DNA of 64,000 nt from Cryptomeria japonica (GCF_030272615.1 NC_081405.1:151754113-151818112), one strand, 5' to 3'; counted from the first letter of the stretch, positions 1 through 12,062 are shown. Made by a program: numbers and translations. The notes: generated by a model from the letters alone, not told the origin.

Positions 1-71
1 AGAGATGAGTTGCCATCAATGATAACCCAAAATGCCATTATCCCTTACCGAATGAGTGTCAATTTCCAACA
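1..71 (-). mobile_element. Element G: start of 3' LTR (partial)
   Basis: On the minus strand this is the first 71 bases of an LTR beginning TGTTGG (read from 71 leftwards), directly after a polypurine tract. It resembles the LTR start of element E at 22560 (TGTTAGCAATTGACACTCAT against TGTTGGAAATTGACACTCAT). The rest lies to the left of the window. Confidence 0.75.
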
Positions 72-86
72 ATCTCCCACTTTGGC
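72..86 (-). other. Polypurine tract of element G
   Basis: The minus strand reads CCAAAGTGGGAGAT directly before the LTR start. Polypurine tracts prime plus-strand DNA synthesis in LTR retrotransposons. The same place in element E has AAAGGGGGAGAT and in copia C1 AAAGGGGGATAT. Confidence 0.75.
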
Positions 87-335
87 ATTGATGGCAACAC
101 TCATGTGAAAAATGATGTTGTCCTTGAATCTGCCTCTAAATCTGCACATCTAACCTATACATGAATCTCCTATATACATCTGAGACTCCCCCTGAGAAAC
201 ATATACATTTTTCACTATATTCCTCCCCCTTTGACATCAATGGCAAAGTGGGGTGCCCACAAAGAATTCTGTATAGCTATGTCGGTTCTATACAAGTTTC
301 AAAATATTAGCATACATAGATTTAAAAAATAAAAA

Positions 336-1023
336 TTAAGAGTCCCAACCTTGCTTAAGAGAGTCAAGAATGGAAGTGAATTCATTCAAGAGACTGACAT
401 AATATTCAATTTCTTCTGGTATGGTGGGATCCTGCTTCTGCATGTAAGATATACATTCAGTCTTGTGAACTAATAGATTATCCAACCTGGGACCTGTGAG
501 ATTCTGGAGCTCAGTTGCTTGCTTTATTGTGTTTTCCCTTTCCTTTTCTAATTTCAAAATCTAATCCATGATTACCAACATTGGACCATCCAAAGAAGTT
601 GTAAGGTTAGCTGTCATGTTGTAGGAGTTAGAAATATGAATCAAATTATTCCTACAATCTGAAAGTTGCTTGTCTAAGGAAGCTATAAGCTTGGAAAAAT
701 CTAGACAAGTCTTATAAACTTTACGTCCTTCCTCCAATGCTATATCAATGGATTGCAAACAAATTTGGAGTATACCCTTTTTAGATGCAATCATTTGTAA
801 GAATGTTTGTTTTTGGGCTTCTACAAATTTGTCCTTAGCCTCATTTATTCAAATTTTGAGAAAATAATCATAGTTCTTAGGGATGAAATTAATTAACTCT
901 TACAGTTTACCAGATGAGCTTGCACTCTCTTGTGCCTGGAATTCAGGTACCAACCGGTTCAAAATTGTGCTTAATCATCTCTCTGTCTTTAGATTCCTCT
1001 TGGGGCAATTCTTGAGTTTCTTG
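336..1023 (-). pseudogene. Element G ORF2 C-terminal coiled-coil region (partial)
   Basis: Read from 1023 leftwards, one frame is open apart from a few stops (for example TAG at 558-560) and ends near 336. The protein is Lys/Glu/Gln-rich and predicted helical. Its end matches the end of ORF2 in element E at 21875-22222: KERENTIKQ against KERDKIIWR, then GPRLDNLLVHKTEC against SPGLESLGVHKREC. It is therefore the C-terminus of the same second ORF, which has no known function. The upstream part is cut off by copia C1 at 1024. Bases 87-335 are untranslated sequence between this ORF and the polypurine tract. Confidence 0.65.
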
Positions 1024-2208
1024 TGTTAGACAGTTAAAATAACCAGAGAACAACTAAGAGGGGGGGTTGAATCAGTTTTCACCAGATTACTGAAACCTTA
1101 AGCATTTAAAACTTTATTACCAGAACACATAAACCAATAACTAGAATAATAGATATACCAATTAAGCACAAGCAACAATTAGAGAATAGATACCATCCAC
1201 ATGACACCAAGATTTGTAAGTGAAAAACCTGGTAAAGGGAAAAACCACTATGGGAAGCCTACCCACAGTCAAATAATACTTCTATAGTAAGTATGTGATT
1301 ACAAAATGAGGGGCCTACACTTGCAAGAAGGTCAACAGCCTAGTGCACAATGCTCATTACAAAACGAGTCTCACTGACTACATAAGAAATCCATACTACA
1401 ATCCAGAAGGAATAATGAACTGCAATAATAGCATCTCCTATGCCTGAGTACAATTCTGGTTAAGCTCAATACCAAAGGTCTTAAACCTCTTGCATAAACC
1501 CAACTCAATCACCTATGATCGACCAAGTCCTCTACATGAATCATTATTACATTATTCACTTTCATACCATTGATCTATAATGAGATCATACACATATATA
1601 TACAAACCCTAGACCTTAAACAATTAGGTCTTCCACCCAGACAACAAACCCATTACATAATTATAAAACATGTCAGCTTGAGGCCAAACAAATATCATCC
1701 AACCCATAAGTCATCCCGAAAACACATTGAGGAGTCCAATCAACATGTTACATTAAGTTCGTCCATAACCTAGATAACACCTGGCCCAATTTAGGTCCAC
1801 ACATGCTAAAGCAATGATCTCAATAAGTCAAGGCTCCAACACAATCACCATCAACATCCTGAAACTCTTCTAGAAGCCACACCAACACCACTTATTCATA
1901 GTATCAAAAGATCTTCAACAAAGATCTGCTAATGAAACCCTCAACGGATCAATAAACAAGGCTTACCAGCATATAGGATAGCATCTGATCACCAAACAAT
2001 ACCAACCGACTAAACATATATCTAAATATAATGAATAGAAAATCTAAGCCAAAACATACCGCAGTATACCATATCAACATGATCATACCAACCAGAAACC
2101 AAACATCCTACTGGGACCAACCAGATACCGGTAAACAGCCAAAGTAGCTAGTGTTGACATCAATGACAAAACATCAATGCAACACATAATTCCTCCAAAT
2201 TGCTAACA
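1024..2208 (-). mobile_element. Copia element C1: 3' LTR
   Basis: An 1185-base LTR bounded by TGTTAG and CTAACA in plus orientation. The inner end (2208) abuts the polypurine tract of C1. It shares the blocks GTGAAAAACCTGGTAAAGGG, AGGGGCCTACACTTGCA and AGTCTCACTGACTAC, in diverged form, with the LTRs of E, F and D, so these belong to one copia superfamily. The bases just outside, TCTTG at 1019-1023, would be one copy of the target duplication; the other copy is not in the window. Confidence 0.8.
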
Positions 2209-2221
2209 ATATCCCCCTTTG
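2209..2221 (-). other. Polypurine tract of copia C1
   Basis: The minus strand reads CCAAAGGGGGATAT immediately before the 3' LTR. The flanking stretch at 2216-2250 (GGCATTGATGGCAACAC...GTGAAAAA) is almost the same as in elements G (87-120) and E (minus strand of 22518-22548). Confidence 0.8.
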
Positions 2222-2620
2222 GCATTGATGGCAACACTAGATGTGAAAAATATCCAAGTGCCAAAAAATGCCAAACAAATCTCCCACACAAGAATATAGC
2301 AATGAAGTTTTGATCCATACTCTCCTTATAGATGATATCTCAGTTAAGCTCTAGAAATTTCTCCCCGTAATGTATATAACTCCTTAAGTTTTTCACATGA
2401 ATATATCTCCCCCTTTGACATCAATGCCAAGTATCTGACATAAATATCAAAGCAAAATCATAAACCATTGAATCAGAAGACTAACTACTCCCCCTAAGTA
2501 GTAGCATCACCACATCAATCTGGAATGAATAATAGCTCTGATAATGCATACCAAATTGATGCCAAATAGCATCAATCAGGTTTCTACCAAAGGGGCAGAA
2601 ACCCCTAATCTGTCTCTAAG
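2222..2620. other. Copia C1 3' untranslated internal region
   Basis: A stretch between the pol remnant and the polypurine tract with no open frame of note. It has several CTCCCCCTTTGAC/CATCAATGCCAAG-like pieces that echo the tract region, suggesting local duplication of that segment. Confidence 0.5.
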
Positions 2621-2629
2621 GTACTAAAA

Positions 2630-2939
2630 TGATTCTTTAGGTAAAGGTTTAGTGAGAATGTCTACAATCTACTCTTTAGTGTTCACATAAACCAATCTAA
2701 CAACATTTAATTTATTCCTAAAAACCCATTTAGTTCCAATAGAATTCTTATTTTTAGGTCGAGGAACTAAGATCCATGTGTTATTCTTTTCTATCCAATC
2801 TAATTCTTCTTCCATATATTTCATCCAACATTCATCTTTACATGCTTCAGTTACTCATACCGATTTAACTTGAGAAATTAAACATACCTCATCAACTGCC
2901 AATCTTCTTCTTGTCATCACTCCTTTCTTCTTATCCCCA
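2630..2939 (-). pseudogene. Copia C1 pol: RT start fused to RNase H end
   Basis: On the minus strand the frame begins with the linker after integrase (GDKKKGVMTRRRLA), then the first motif of copia reverse transcriptase (WMKYMEEELDWIEKNNTW, WILVPRPKNKN, GTKWVFRNKLN). At about 2702 it jumps straight to the last motif of copia RNase H (VVRLVYVNTKE, stop, IVDILTKPLPK). The whole catalytic RT and most of RNase H are deleted. A TAG interrupts NTKE/IVDIL. The upstream part of this reading frame continues at 15679, on the other side of element A. This copy cannot make reverse transcriptase. Confidence 0.85.
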
Positions 2940-4558
2940 TGTGTAGGGGAAAAAGTGAGACTAAGTATGGAAACCCTAATCTCACTCTCATACACACTCA
3001 CGGAATACGAAAGAGCCTAGAGAGGTAACGCACGTTGGCTACTTCTTATGGGAAAGAGAGAGTCATGGATTACCTCTTAGGTTTTCTATTCCTTTGATGT
3101 AATTGAGAGAGAGGAATGATACACTATGCAATCTAACCTAAAAAGTAAGTAAGAAAGAAAACACTAATCTGAGAATGCAGATCAAAGAACAACTGATACA
3201 CTATTGAAAAGTATAGATCAAAAGGCAAAATCAGAGGTGCACCTATGTCTAAAATCTGAGTAGAAATGTTTGGGACCAAGGTGCCACACCACTATCCTGG
3301 TTCTGCAATTCTGGAGTTGAAACTAACAGGAGGGATTCTGGAGTCTGCAAAGTGATGTTCTGCCAAGTCCTACTGATAGAGGGTAGGACCAGGGCACCAT
3401 GCCCCTGTCCTTAGGGATTTTTTCAAGATCTGCAACCTAGAACTGTCCCTATGTGCTCTTCTAGTCCCAAAACTTCTAGCAATGCTCGGATCTGAACCCA
3501 TACCTGAAGCTAAAAAAGAGGGTTTGGGGGTGGCTATATAGGGTTTTGCCTTAGTTAAACCCCCATGCTAGTGATTTCCACCTCCACGAATAGCTGATAA
3601 TGTACTGAAAATATGTGTGCATGATCCTAAGAATGAAAGTAAACAACCTAGAGCAACCCTAAAGAGTAAATCCTAATTTCTTATAATTGACAAAGTAAAT
3701 GCTCTAAATCCAATATGCAAAGTGATCTAAAGCATGAATGTGAATCAAAATGAAGCTTATGCGAAGACACAAAAACAACATGAAACCATACCCAACCCCA
3801 AGGGACAGGTACAAGCCAATCGTCAATCGGTGATCTCCTATTGTTCTTCTATATATTCAAAAGCCCCCAATTGATAAAATGAAGCTTGATGAATGTTTGA
3901 TGGATGAATTTTGAATGTTGTTGAAGACTTCAAAGATCTACTCTTTCGCTGTAAAGGAGGCTCTAATACTCCAAAAACCTACTCTTAGATTCTTAGAAGA
4001 AGACCTCTTCAAATGAAGAAAGAGAGCTCTTAATTATGAAACCCTAGATCTTAATTTCATGTTTAGGTTGACCTAGGATTTTAATTTCCCGCTGACATTT
4101 TGGGGTTGAGCATTATTATATCATAGTATTGTGCTCCCAAAATTTTGAGGAAAAAGTCGCGGACCATGTGCATTCCCGCCACGATCCAAGCAACTTTTCA
4201 CCAAATTTTTTAGGGTTCGTTAATTATGATGATATTAGAGCACATCCCAAAGTTACAGCTGATTTCAAGATGTTTTGATATGTGAAATCGGGCCTAAATG
4301 GTCAAAATAAGACACAATTAGGGTTTGTGATTAAATGATTCACTAGAGGAATAATATGAAAAGGGGCACACTTAGGGTAAAGGGCCCAACTTTATAATAT
4401 GTAAAGTGATGAGACATGACCTTAGATTTAATTAAATTAATTGATTAAATGCTTAAAGGGGAATGAGAAATGAAAGATGTAAGACACACTAAGGCGGGTG
4501 CTAACCTAAGTGTGAAATTGTACCACCCTAGTAAGCATTTACAATTTATGACACTTCT
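2940..4558 (-). repeat. Element A 3' LTR
   Basis: A 1619-base copy of the LTR at 13999-15673. It begins TGTGTAGGGG in plus orientation. The inner end reads ATGACACTTCT where the other copy has ATGATACTACA, so the terminal dinucleotide has decayed. A minus-strand TATA-like CTATATA lies at 3535-3541. Pieces such as AGGACCAGGGCACCATGCCC (near 3389) belong to the element A motif family. Confidence 0.9.
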
Positions 4559-4576
4559 TTTATCCCCCGCTTTAGT
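4559..4576 (-). other. Element A polypurine tract
   Basis: The minus strand reads AAAGCGGGGGATAAAA just before the inner end of the 3' LTR, where the primer for plus-strand synthesis is expected. Confidence 0.7.
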
Positions 4577-5335
4577 GGTCATATGACACTACGTGCATAT
4601 GCAAGCTAAAGTAGAGAAAAGTAAATATCATTTGAAAAATGATATATCCATAAGCTGTCGAACGAAGCCCCCAACGGTATCTGCAGTACACAGTTAGGAA
4701 CCACACCCTAAAAAACCACATGTTAGATCACAAAATAACCTAATACTTACTAAGGAAGATGATAAAATTCACGGGTAGCTATATGCCCCCCCCCTTGTTT
4801 CGACTTGCTTATTAGTGAGGTGAAACGGGTATCATGTTTTCCACAATGAATTATGATAAAGATTTTGATGAAGCAAGTTCATAATAAGGCTTGATTGCTC
4901 ATCCAGGAACATTATGGAACTAACACAGAGTGAGAGGGAGAAATCATGATTCCAATGCCACTAACGGTGTGATAATTGGAGCTTCCTAGCTCAAGATATG
5001 ATAGATTGAAGAAAAAGTGCAGAAATTAGGGTTTTAACTTAAAAACATAAAGTTAAAAAAAAGTGCATAACTCATAAATATGAAAGTAACAAATGCACCT
5101 TCATTTGTCACTTGCTATATTTTTGGAACTATTCGTTGTAGAGGAGCCCACATACAATCCATCATGCCTCAACACCAACCTAAGTGACCTACGCAGATGG
5201 AGATCCTGCATTAGTCCGTACTCGTCAGCCGACCACTCGACGGGGTGAGCTGACCTTCTGTTGACTCCATTTGACTTTTTCATGCTTTCATAGTTTTTAG
5301 GAATGATGATGTCATCACCTAGTCCGAGCCCGGGT
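4577..5335. other. Element A: region between 3' LTR and PMD gene
   Basis: No supportable gene. This should hold the PMD promoter and 5' region on the plus strand and the 3' untranslated end of the gag-pol RNA on the minus strand. No clear TATA box was found, unlike elements B and C. It contains a C-run (CCCCCCCC) near 4786. Confidence 0.45.
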
Positions 5336-5555
5336 CCCCTCTTCGGACACCTAGGGGTCCTAGGGTGCCCTGTTCCTCCTAGGGCGCCATGGTGCCAAGG
5401 GGGCGCCCTAGTCCTCCTAGGGCACCATGGTCCCCTCTGGGTGCCATGGTCCCAATAGGGCACCTTGGTCTACTCATGGCACCCTGGTCTACTCAGGGCA
5501 CCCTGGTCTACTCAAGGTGCCTTGGTCTACTTAGGGCGCCTTGGTCCCTGTTCGA
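5336..5555 (+). repeat. Element A GC-rich motif array (GGCACCATGGTC type)
   Basis: About ten imperfect copies of a roughly 20-base unit such as GGGCACCATGGTCC, GGGTGCCATGGTCC and GGGCACCCTGGTCTACTCA follow each other. The core holds CCATGG and so is partly palindromic. The same sequence occurs in the LTRs of element A and in the solo LTR at 30951, mostly as its complement. It lies just 5' of the PMD second exon. Confidence 0.8.
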
Positions 5556-5581
5556 GGCAACCAATAGCGACACAGGATCAG

Positions 5582-5670
5582 GTGATGAATGTTAGAATTG
5601 ATAGAATGATTACATTGATTAGATGATGATTGATCAATTACTGATGATAGATTGTTTTTTCATTTTGCAG
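5582..5670 (+). other. Candidate intron 1 of PMD-A
   Basis: A donor CAG/GTGATG at 5581/5582 and an acceptor with pyrimidine run TTTTTTCATTTTGCAG ending at 5670. The acceptor position, before a conserved exon start, matches the intron of elements B and C. The upstream exon is uncertain because it falls in the GC-rich array. Confidence 0.4.
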
Positions 5671-7293
5671 ACAGTGCCATACATCCGTGAGCATACCGCC
5701 GATCTCACCTTTCAGAGCCTTTGGGAGAAGATCCTAAGGCTGATAGCGAGAGAGAGGGATTTTCTACACGTAGTGGGCTTGTGGGATGTGATGCCCATGT
5801 CGGCTATCCGATTCCATTCTACGATGTTGATGGAACTAATGGAGACGTGGGATGTAGGCACCTCGATGTTCTCACTACCTGTGGGGGAGATGATAGTCAC
5901 CCTTGAGGATGTATACCACATTCTACACCTTCCCATTAGAGGAGAGACCATGAGATATCGATCTGACTGAATAGAGGAGGATTATAGGAGAGAGTAGGTA
6001 TATGTTGTGTGGAGAGTGATACGCAACGAGATGAGGGGTTGTATCATGGTCAGTTGGCTCCTACACCCTACCGGCGAGGTTTCATTAGTGAGGTGACTCA
6101 TGATTGTGACTTTTGCATTAGTCATGTGCCCTAATGGGCGCAACACACATATGCATGGAGGACTCATCTATGCTATCTGAGTGATGGAGAGACATAGGAG
6201 AGTATACTCTTGGGGTCGGAGCATGCTTGCACATCTCTATCATGACCTTGGGGAGTATATGTTTGGACATGGATGCAGCCTGATGACATGCACAATACTA
6301 CAAGTGTGGATGTTTGAGCATATTACCTGTACTAGGCCTAGTGGAGCCCCCATAGAGCTAGTCCTAGAGCAGCCTAGGGTATATGCTTATCCTCTTACCC
6401 GCGAGTGGTGATTCGGTGATCTCTTGTATTGAAGGTTGAGCTTAGATAGACTTATAGCAAGCGGGGTCATATGGAGACCCTACCTCAAGATGTGCGTGTG
6501 GGCAAGTATACGCAGGCAGATGTTTAGCATGTAGAGGAACCATCTACTAGAGGGACGGTACAACCACATAGTTGTCCCCTTCTACTTCGATCGAGTTTGG
6601 TGGTAGTTCAAGTTTGATCAGTGTGTTCCTATTGATGTGCCTGTGTACATCCGACACTCACACGTGATGTCGAGGCTAGGAGCCATTCCTAGGCCTACCA
6701 ATGATGAGATCAACATCACAAATTCAGACGGGTCGGATCAGGACATAGCGATAGATTATAGAGATGATTCAGGCACGCACAGATGGTACATCACATGGTG
6801 GGGGAGGACATACCCTGGAGCCATTTTCCCAGTAGACTTCCCTAGAGGGAACCCCGAACCATGGAGACAGTCAGGCGACAGAGAGGGATTTGATACACCC
6901 AAGGAGGGCTTAGATGATCAGGCTGATGACACAAAGGAGTAGGAGGTAGGCAGAGATGGAGACAATCCTGATACTGGAGAGAGGGAGATCGGGATGGAGA
7001 TGATGAGGAGGACGAAGAGCAGGAGGAGGATGAGGAGGAAGACAAGGATGATGAGGAGGACGAGGACGAGGATGAGTTGGATGCAGTTCCTCATCACTCC
7101 GGGGAGGATACCATAGCCCTAGATCCATCGAGTCTCCCACTATAGATGGAGAGGGAGCCTATAAGGGGTCCTGATCCTAATCCCCATCACCCCACACCTA
7201 TTGTACAGAGACAGTACAAGTGCAAAGAGCCTAGCGGGTCCCAGTCTCATGCGGTCCCTGTCCATGATCCCTACTGGCGAGAGGGAGATCCAG

Positions 7294-7395
7294 GTAAGGT
7301 GTCATGTTATTGATTTACTTATGTACCTTACTTGTTTATATTTGATGATATAGAATGTTATTGATGAATATTTCTATCTTGCGGCTACTATCTAG
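7294..7395 (+). other. Candidate intron 2 of PMD-A
   Basis: A donor CAG/GTAAGG at 7293/7294 and an acceptor TATCTAG ending at 7395 bound 102 AT-rich bases inside the C-terminal region. Confidence 0.4.
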
Positions 7396-7739
7396 GAGTG
7401 GTGTTCTCTGATTCAGAATACAGTGACAGGCCTTATTGTGACTGCGCACATTCCTAGTTCCTCACAGATATCGCACAAATCATAGAGGAGTGTAGGACAA
7501 CGCGAGGACCTTTTCTCCCCTATTCAGATGAAGGTGGAGGTCCTACGAGAGAGATTACAATAGACAGAGCGTGACCTAGCAGCGTCACAAACAAAGGCAG
7601 CCACATACCGAGGGATCATGATGGAGAGGGATCACAAGAGCTCCTCGTGGTCCTTATCACGATACACCCCCATGGCCAGATTAGGAGGGGGCATCTAGCC
7701 ACCATCATCCAGCTACTAGTCCTAAGGATAGGAGATGAT

Positions 7740-8317
7740 TTTTATGTATTAATGTGTATATGATGATACTCATTGATATATTATTTTAATGCTTAAACAA
7801 TATATGCATTGCTTAGATTAGTTCTAAGTAACATATTGAGTGATGAACATGTATGTCTAATTTAATTTCCATGTGATTGATTTCTCAATGCTTCATGATT
7901 AAATTGATACATGTGTGATTTTATTAAATAACTAAATATTTAATCAAATGCTACTTTGATGATGTAAAAGAAGAATGCATTAAGCCTGAGAACTATATAA
8001 CTAATGTGATTTAATTAACTTTAATTAAACACAACATGATATAATTCTACTTAACACATAAGATATTGTATAACATGCTAGCACATATGAAATGTAAATC
8101 TATTCAATATACATAAAAAAATCCAAGACAAACAATAAAGTAATGAAACATGCTTCTCAAGAATGAAGTAATGTAGATCAATGAATATAACATTATTTAA
8201 TCCTACATACTTTAATGAAGGAATGCTAACATATTACCCAATTTTGAAGAAAAAGAAAAGATATAGAGGGATAATAGAAAGAAGACTAGAAAGAGAGAAA
8301 GAGAGAGAAAAATAGAA
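7740..8317. other. Element A: AT-rich spacer between PMD-A and integrase
   Basis: AT-rich sequence with no supportable gene. The two genes converge here, so it must contain the 3' ends of both transcripts. Confidence 0.5.
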
Positions 8318-9410
8318 CTAGGCATAGTATCTATGAAAGTTTATAGCATTTATGGGTTCCTTGAGAGGTGTACCTTCCACATATGCTATCGTGTAAGAAC
8401 TTGATCCATAGACCTCGACAACAATGTATGGTCCAAGCCAATTAGGGCTGAATTTTCCTTTCTCCTCAGGTAAGGCATTCACGTTGCGTTGATTCTTGTA
8501 AAGGACCAAATCACCTATTGAGAAGGAACATTGAATAACCTTATCATTGTAGCTTCATTGCAAAGTTTTATGATATGCTTGAATATGCTTGAGGGTATTT
8601 ATACACTGCTCATTGAGAATCTCAAGTTGTTGAAGTCTTTTCTCTCTATAGGAATCATCATCCACTATGCCCCTAAGAGAAACTCTCAAACAAGGAATTT
8701 CTAACTTGAAAGGCATAATGGCATCAGCACCATAAACAAGATTATAAGGAGTACAACCCATAACAACACATAAACTCATGTGATAAGCCCACAAAGCATA
8801 GGTTAATTGGGTATACCAATCCTTACCATGCTTGTTTACATTCTTTCGAAGAATTTATTCAATTATCATTTTAGAAGACTCAGCTTGACCATTTGATTGG
8901 GGATAATAAGGTGTAAAAAATCTATGTTGAATATGATATTTCTCAAGAAACCTCTTCACATCCTTATGTTTGAATGACATTCCATTCTCTGAAAGTAAGG
9001 CAGAAGGTATCCCAAATTGAGAAATAAGGTTTTCCAAAATGAATTGACAAATTACTTCAGCTATAGTGAATCGAAGAGGAACAAGTTCCACCCATTTCGT
9101 AAAGTAATCAGTGGTAGTTATGATGAAAGTATGTCCTTGATATGAGGGAGGAGATATTTTACCAACAAGATCCAAACCCCTTGTAGAGAAGGGCCAAGAT
9201 GCTACCTATGATCAAATCTCTTGGGCAGGAGCATAGATCAAATTGCTATGTTGCTAACACAGATGACATCTTTTAACAAACGCAAATGAATCCTTTTCCA
9301 TGGTTTGCCAATAATATCCCATTCGGAGCAATCTCTGAACTAAAGACCTGCCCCCAAAATGCCCCTCGCAAGTACCTAAATGTGCTTCTTCAAGAGCAAT
9401 AGGGACTTCA
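8318..9410 (-). pseudogene. Element A integrase, broken
   Basis: Three open pieces in the right order. The zinc-binding end has EEAHLGTCEGHFGG, then KRCHLC (9254-9410). The core at 8855-9175 has DLVGKISPPSYQGH, DYFTKWVELVP and YYPQSNGQAE. The C-terminal domain at 8318-8509 has GKFSPNWLGPYIV, the GPY module. The second catalytic Asp, normally in TDNG, is changed to SENG. Stops separate the pieces, for example near 9180 and 8850. Integrase joins the cDNA to host DNA; this copy is inactive. Codon DYFTKW is intact here but a stop in B and C. Confidence 0.85.
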
Positions 9411-10500
9411 ACCTTGTTTAAGAATTGAAGAAGAAGACCATTATAACCCCCCCTATAAAGAACATTAGAAAGGATAATGTATCTAGCAACCAATTTGCGA
9501 ATCCTAGCCCTAGTATTCTTATTCGCAGAATCAGGAAAGGTACCATCACTCAAATATCTCACAATATGCAAGTAATATTCATCAGAATCTATAATGCAAC
9601 AATATGCCACATCACTAGGATTATCAGCAATAGCCGGGGTAGTGAGGTTGTGAATAGTAAATTGAAGATCTACCACAAGGTTCTCTAGAGATACAAGAGA
9701 GGCAACACATGCCATCGCATCAACATGTCAGTTATCTTTTCGAGGAACGGTATAAGAATCGAATATTTGCAACAAAGATAAAGCTAGATCTCTATATTGT
9801 GATAATTTGTCTTGCTTATCTTGATAAACTCTTGTCACTTGTCTTATGATTAATTGAGAATCTTCATAAATATGTAGATGTTTCACATTCAATGCCAAGG
9901 TTGCTTTAATTCTAGCTATAAGAGCTTCATATTCAGCTATGTTGTGGTACATAATTGAGATGATATGATAGAGGAATAGGCTTCTTTTTAGGAGAGATTA
10001 AGAGCACCCCTACCCCTGATCTTGTACGACACTTAGAGCCATCAAAGTACAGTTCCCAAGCTCATCAACCTCAATGGAAAGAATGTATTTTCTAGGAAAG
10101 GACTCTGGATTAGGTAGGGAGAAGGGTGAAGGAGCATCAACTAAGTGATCAGTCAGTGCTTGAGCCTTTATTGCCTTTTGTGAGACAAACTTAAGGTCAA
10201 ACTCTGTCAACATCATAACCCACTTAGCTAAGCATCCAAAAAGGTCAGTTTTGGAGAAAAAATGTTTAATAGGATCAAATTTAATGATAACATGGATCTC
10301 AGCATTCAAGAGATAATGCCTCAACTTTTGGGTTGCAAAGACTAAAGAAAGGCATTGTCTTTCTATTGTAGAATATTGGACTTCGTAATCGAGTAGAGTG
10401 CAACTTATTTAATAAACTGGGCATTCTCTACCATCCTTATCACATTGTGCCAATAAGGTCACAAGAGCTTAAGTGGAAGCAACGATGTACAAAAGAAAAG
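9411..10500 (-). pseudogene. Element A RNase H and second (Tat-type) RNase H, broken
   Basis: At 10010-10324 lies the end of the RT-linked RNase H (IKFDPIKHFFSKTDLFG, LAKWVMMLTEFD, QKAIKAQALTDHLVDAP). At 9728-9952 follows the second RNase H (NIAEYEALIARIKATL, IYEDSQLIIRQV), and HVDAMA is just after a stop. The catalytic Glu of AEYEA and the Asp of EDSQ are retained. Two RNase H domains in series define the Tat lineage. Several stops and a frameshift break the region. Confidence 0.8.
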
Positions 10501-10539
10501 GCTTAGTAGGATCAGCAGGTTGAATAATAGGAGGATTGG

Positions 10540-11600
10540 CTAAATAGGTTTTTAGATCTTCAAATGCTTGGCGACAATCCTCCTTCCATTGGAAAGTGAT
10601 ATTCTTTTTAAGCAATTATGTGAAGGGAAAGGTATGATCCGCAAGTTGAGAGATGAACCTACGAATATCTTGGATCTTTCCTTGCAAACTTTTTAGTTGA
10701 GAAACATTCTTAGGAGGTGGCATGTTGACAATAGAATCTATCTTCTTTGTATCCACCTCAATGCCACGATGTGAAACTATGAATCCTAATAGTTTTCCAC
10801 TATCCACACCAAAAACACATTTTTCAGGGATTCAAACACATGTTATACTTACGAATTCTCTCAAAGATTTGACAAAGGATCTTAACATGATCTGTATGAA
10901 GAACAAATTTGGCTAAGATGTCATCAACATAATCTTCTAAAGTCGTGCATATAGTCATGGATGAGATTCATAGTCCATTGATAGGTTGCACCTGCGTTTT
11001 TCAATCCAAAAGGCATCACAATCCAACAAACGTACCCCAAGGGGTGGTGAAAGTAGTTTTATATTGATCTTGGGGATTGATGAAGATTTGATTATATCCT
11101 AAGAAACCATCCATAAAGGATAATAAAGCATGCCTTGCTACCGAATATCGATATTTGGGAGAGGAAAGTCATCTTTTAAAGAGGCCTTGTTTAAATCACA
11201 AAAATATGTAAACATCCTAATCTTGTTTTGAGCTTTAGCCACAGCTACAATGTTTGAAATCCATGGGGTATAATAATAGGATGAATGAATCCAGCATCCA
11301 GCATTTTTTCAATCTCAACTTTAACAAGTAATGCCACTTTAGGGTGAATCTTTTGAATCTTTTGCTTCACAAGTTTAGCATCAGGAATTAGGACAATTTT
11401 ATGAGTGACAATCTTAGGATCTACGCCAAGCATGTCAAAATATATCCAAGAAAAGATCTAAGGGAATTAATGTAACAAGTCGGCATATTTTTTTTGCTCT
11501 TCTTCGTCAAGACATTTTCCTATCTTGATGATTTTATCTTCAACCCAAGGATCCATCTTGATATCAATTGTGTCATTTATTAGGAGATTGATTTGTTGAG
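10540..11600 (-). pseudogene. Element A reverse transcriptase, broken
   Basis: The N-terminal part is at 11245-11433 (KIHPKVALLVKVEIEKMLDAGFIHPI). The catalytic motif TLEDYVDDILA is intact near 10920-10955. The C-terminal part at 10616-10807 has SGKLLGFIVSHRGIEVD, MPPPKNVSQLKSLQGKI and RRFISQLAD. Stops and frameshifts separate the parts. Confidence 0.8.
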
Positions 11601-11613
11601 GAGCATATTTTAA

Positions 11614-12060
11614 TTAAGGAAATTCTTTAACTATCTCATCATTATTTTTTCCTTTCCCAAAGTAAGCTTCCGCATTTAGACAATAGGGAAAATTGTAGTT
11701 ATGGTGATAATGAGGAAGGTTGTCATAACCTCCCAAGAATTCAGCTAAGGAATCATTGGTAGAAAAAACATCCAAAGCGAAGACACAAGAAGGGTCACAG
11801 TCGATATATTCTAGATATTTTAGCGAGAGAGAAGCAGAAATGACATTAACACTAATAGATGGCCTCTTGGAGGCTTTAGTATGCTTGAAAGGATCATAGC
11901 CAAGCCCAAATTTCATATCACAAAAGTTGTTTTCCAAGGGAACCTTAATCCCTTGTTCTTGAGCACCACATCCATTTCCATTATATCCACACCTAGCTAG
12001 GATATGAAAACCGGGACCATAAAGGTTAGTCATTTTTGAAGAAGGAGGATTTTCAAAAAG
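11614..12060 (-). pseudogene. Element A G-patch domain and linker to RT
   Basis: The frame from 12033 begins GPGFHILARCGYNGNGCG, QEQGIKVPLE and KFGLGYDP, which is the glycine-spaced pattern of a G-patch (G..hL..hGh.G.G.G....G...P). G-patches bind RNA or helicases. The linker after it ends AEAYFGKGKNND, like VAYFGEGVGPSS in element C at about 55580. B and C have the same domain in the same place. Confidence 0.7.
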
Positions 12061-12062
12061 TG

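Larger units (their letters stand above)
5389..7698 (+). pseudogene. Element A antisense PMD (plant mobile domain) gene, broken
   Basis: The main exon starts after the acceptor TTTTGCAG at 5663-5670. Its first block (HSTMLMELMETWDVG, FSLPVGEMIVTLEDVYHIL, LPIRGE) matches the PMD signature of a W-rich start, GEMTVTL and LPI.G. After stops near 5968, 5996 and 6178 the second block follows at 6181 (YSWGRSMLAHLYHDL, LQVWMFEH), then a region at 6637-6940, an acidic low-complexity run near 7000-7075 and a short coiled coil near 7530-7640. PMD proteins of hosts (MAIN/MAIL family) are nuclear and act in silencing and gene expression; the role inside retrotransposons is not known. Candidate introns are 5582-5670 and 7294-7395. 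The gene is on the strand opposite to gag-pol. Confidence 0.75.

Noticed and set aside
5101-5463. Minus-strand open frame rich in Pro/Gly/Arg opposite the PMD-A 5' region
   Set aside because: It only follows the GC-rich repeat array; no domain and no counterpart in B or C.
6842-7140. Ser- and Pro/His-rich minus-strand open frames
   Set aside because: Complement of the acidic GAGGAGGATGAG run of PMD-A; low complexity shadow.
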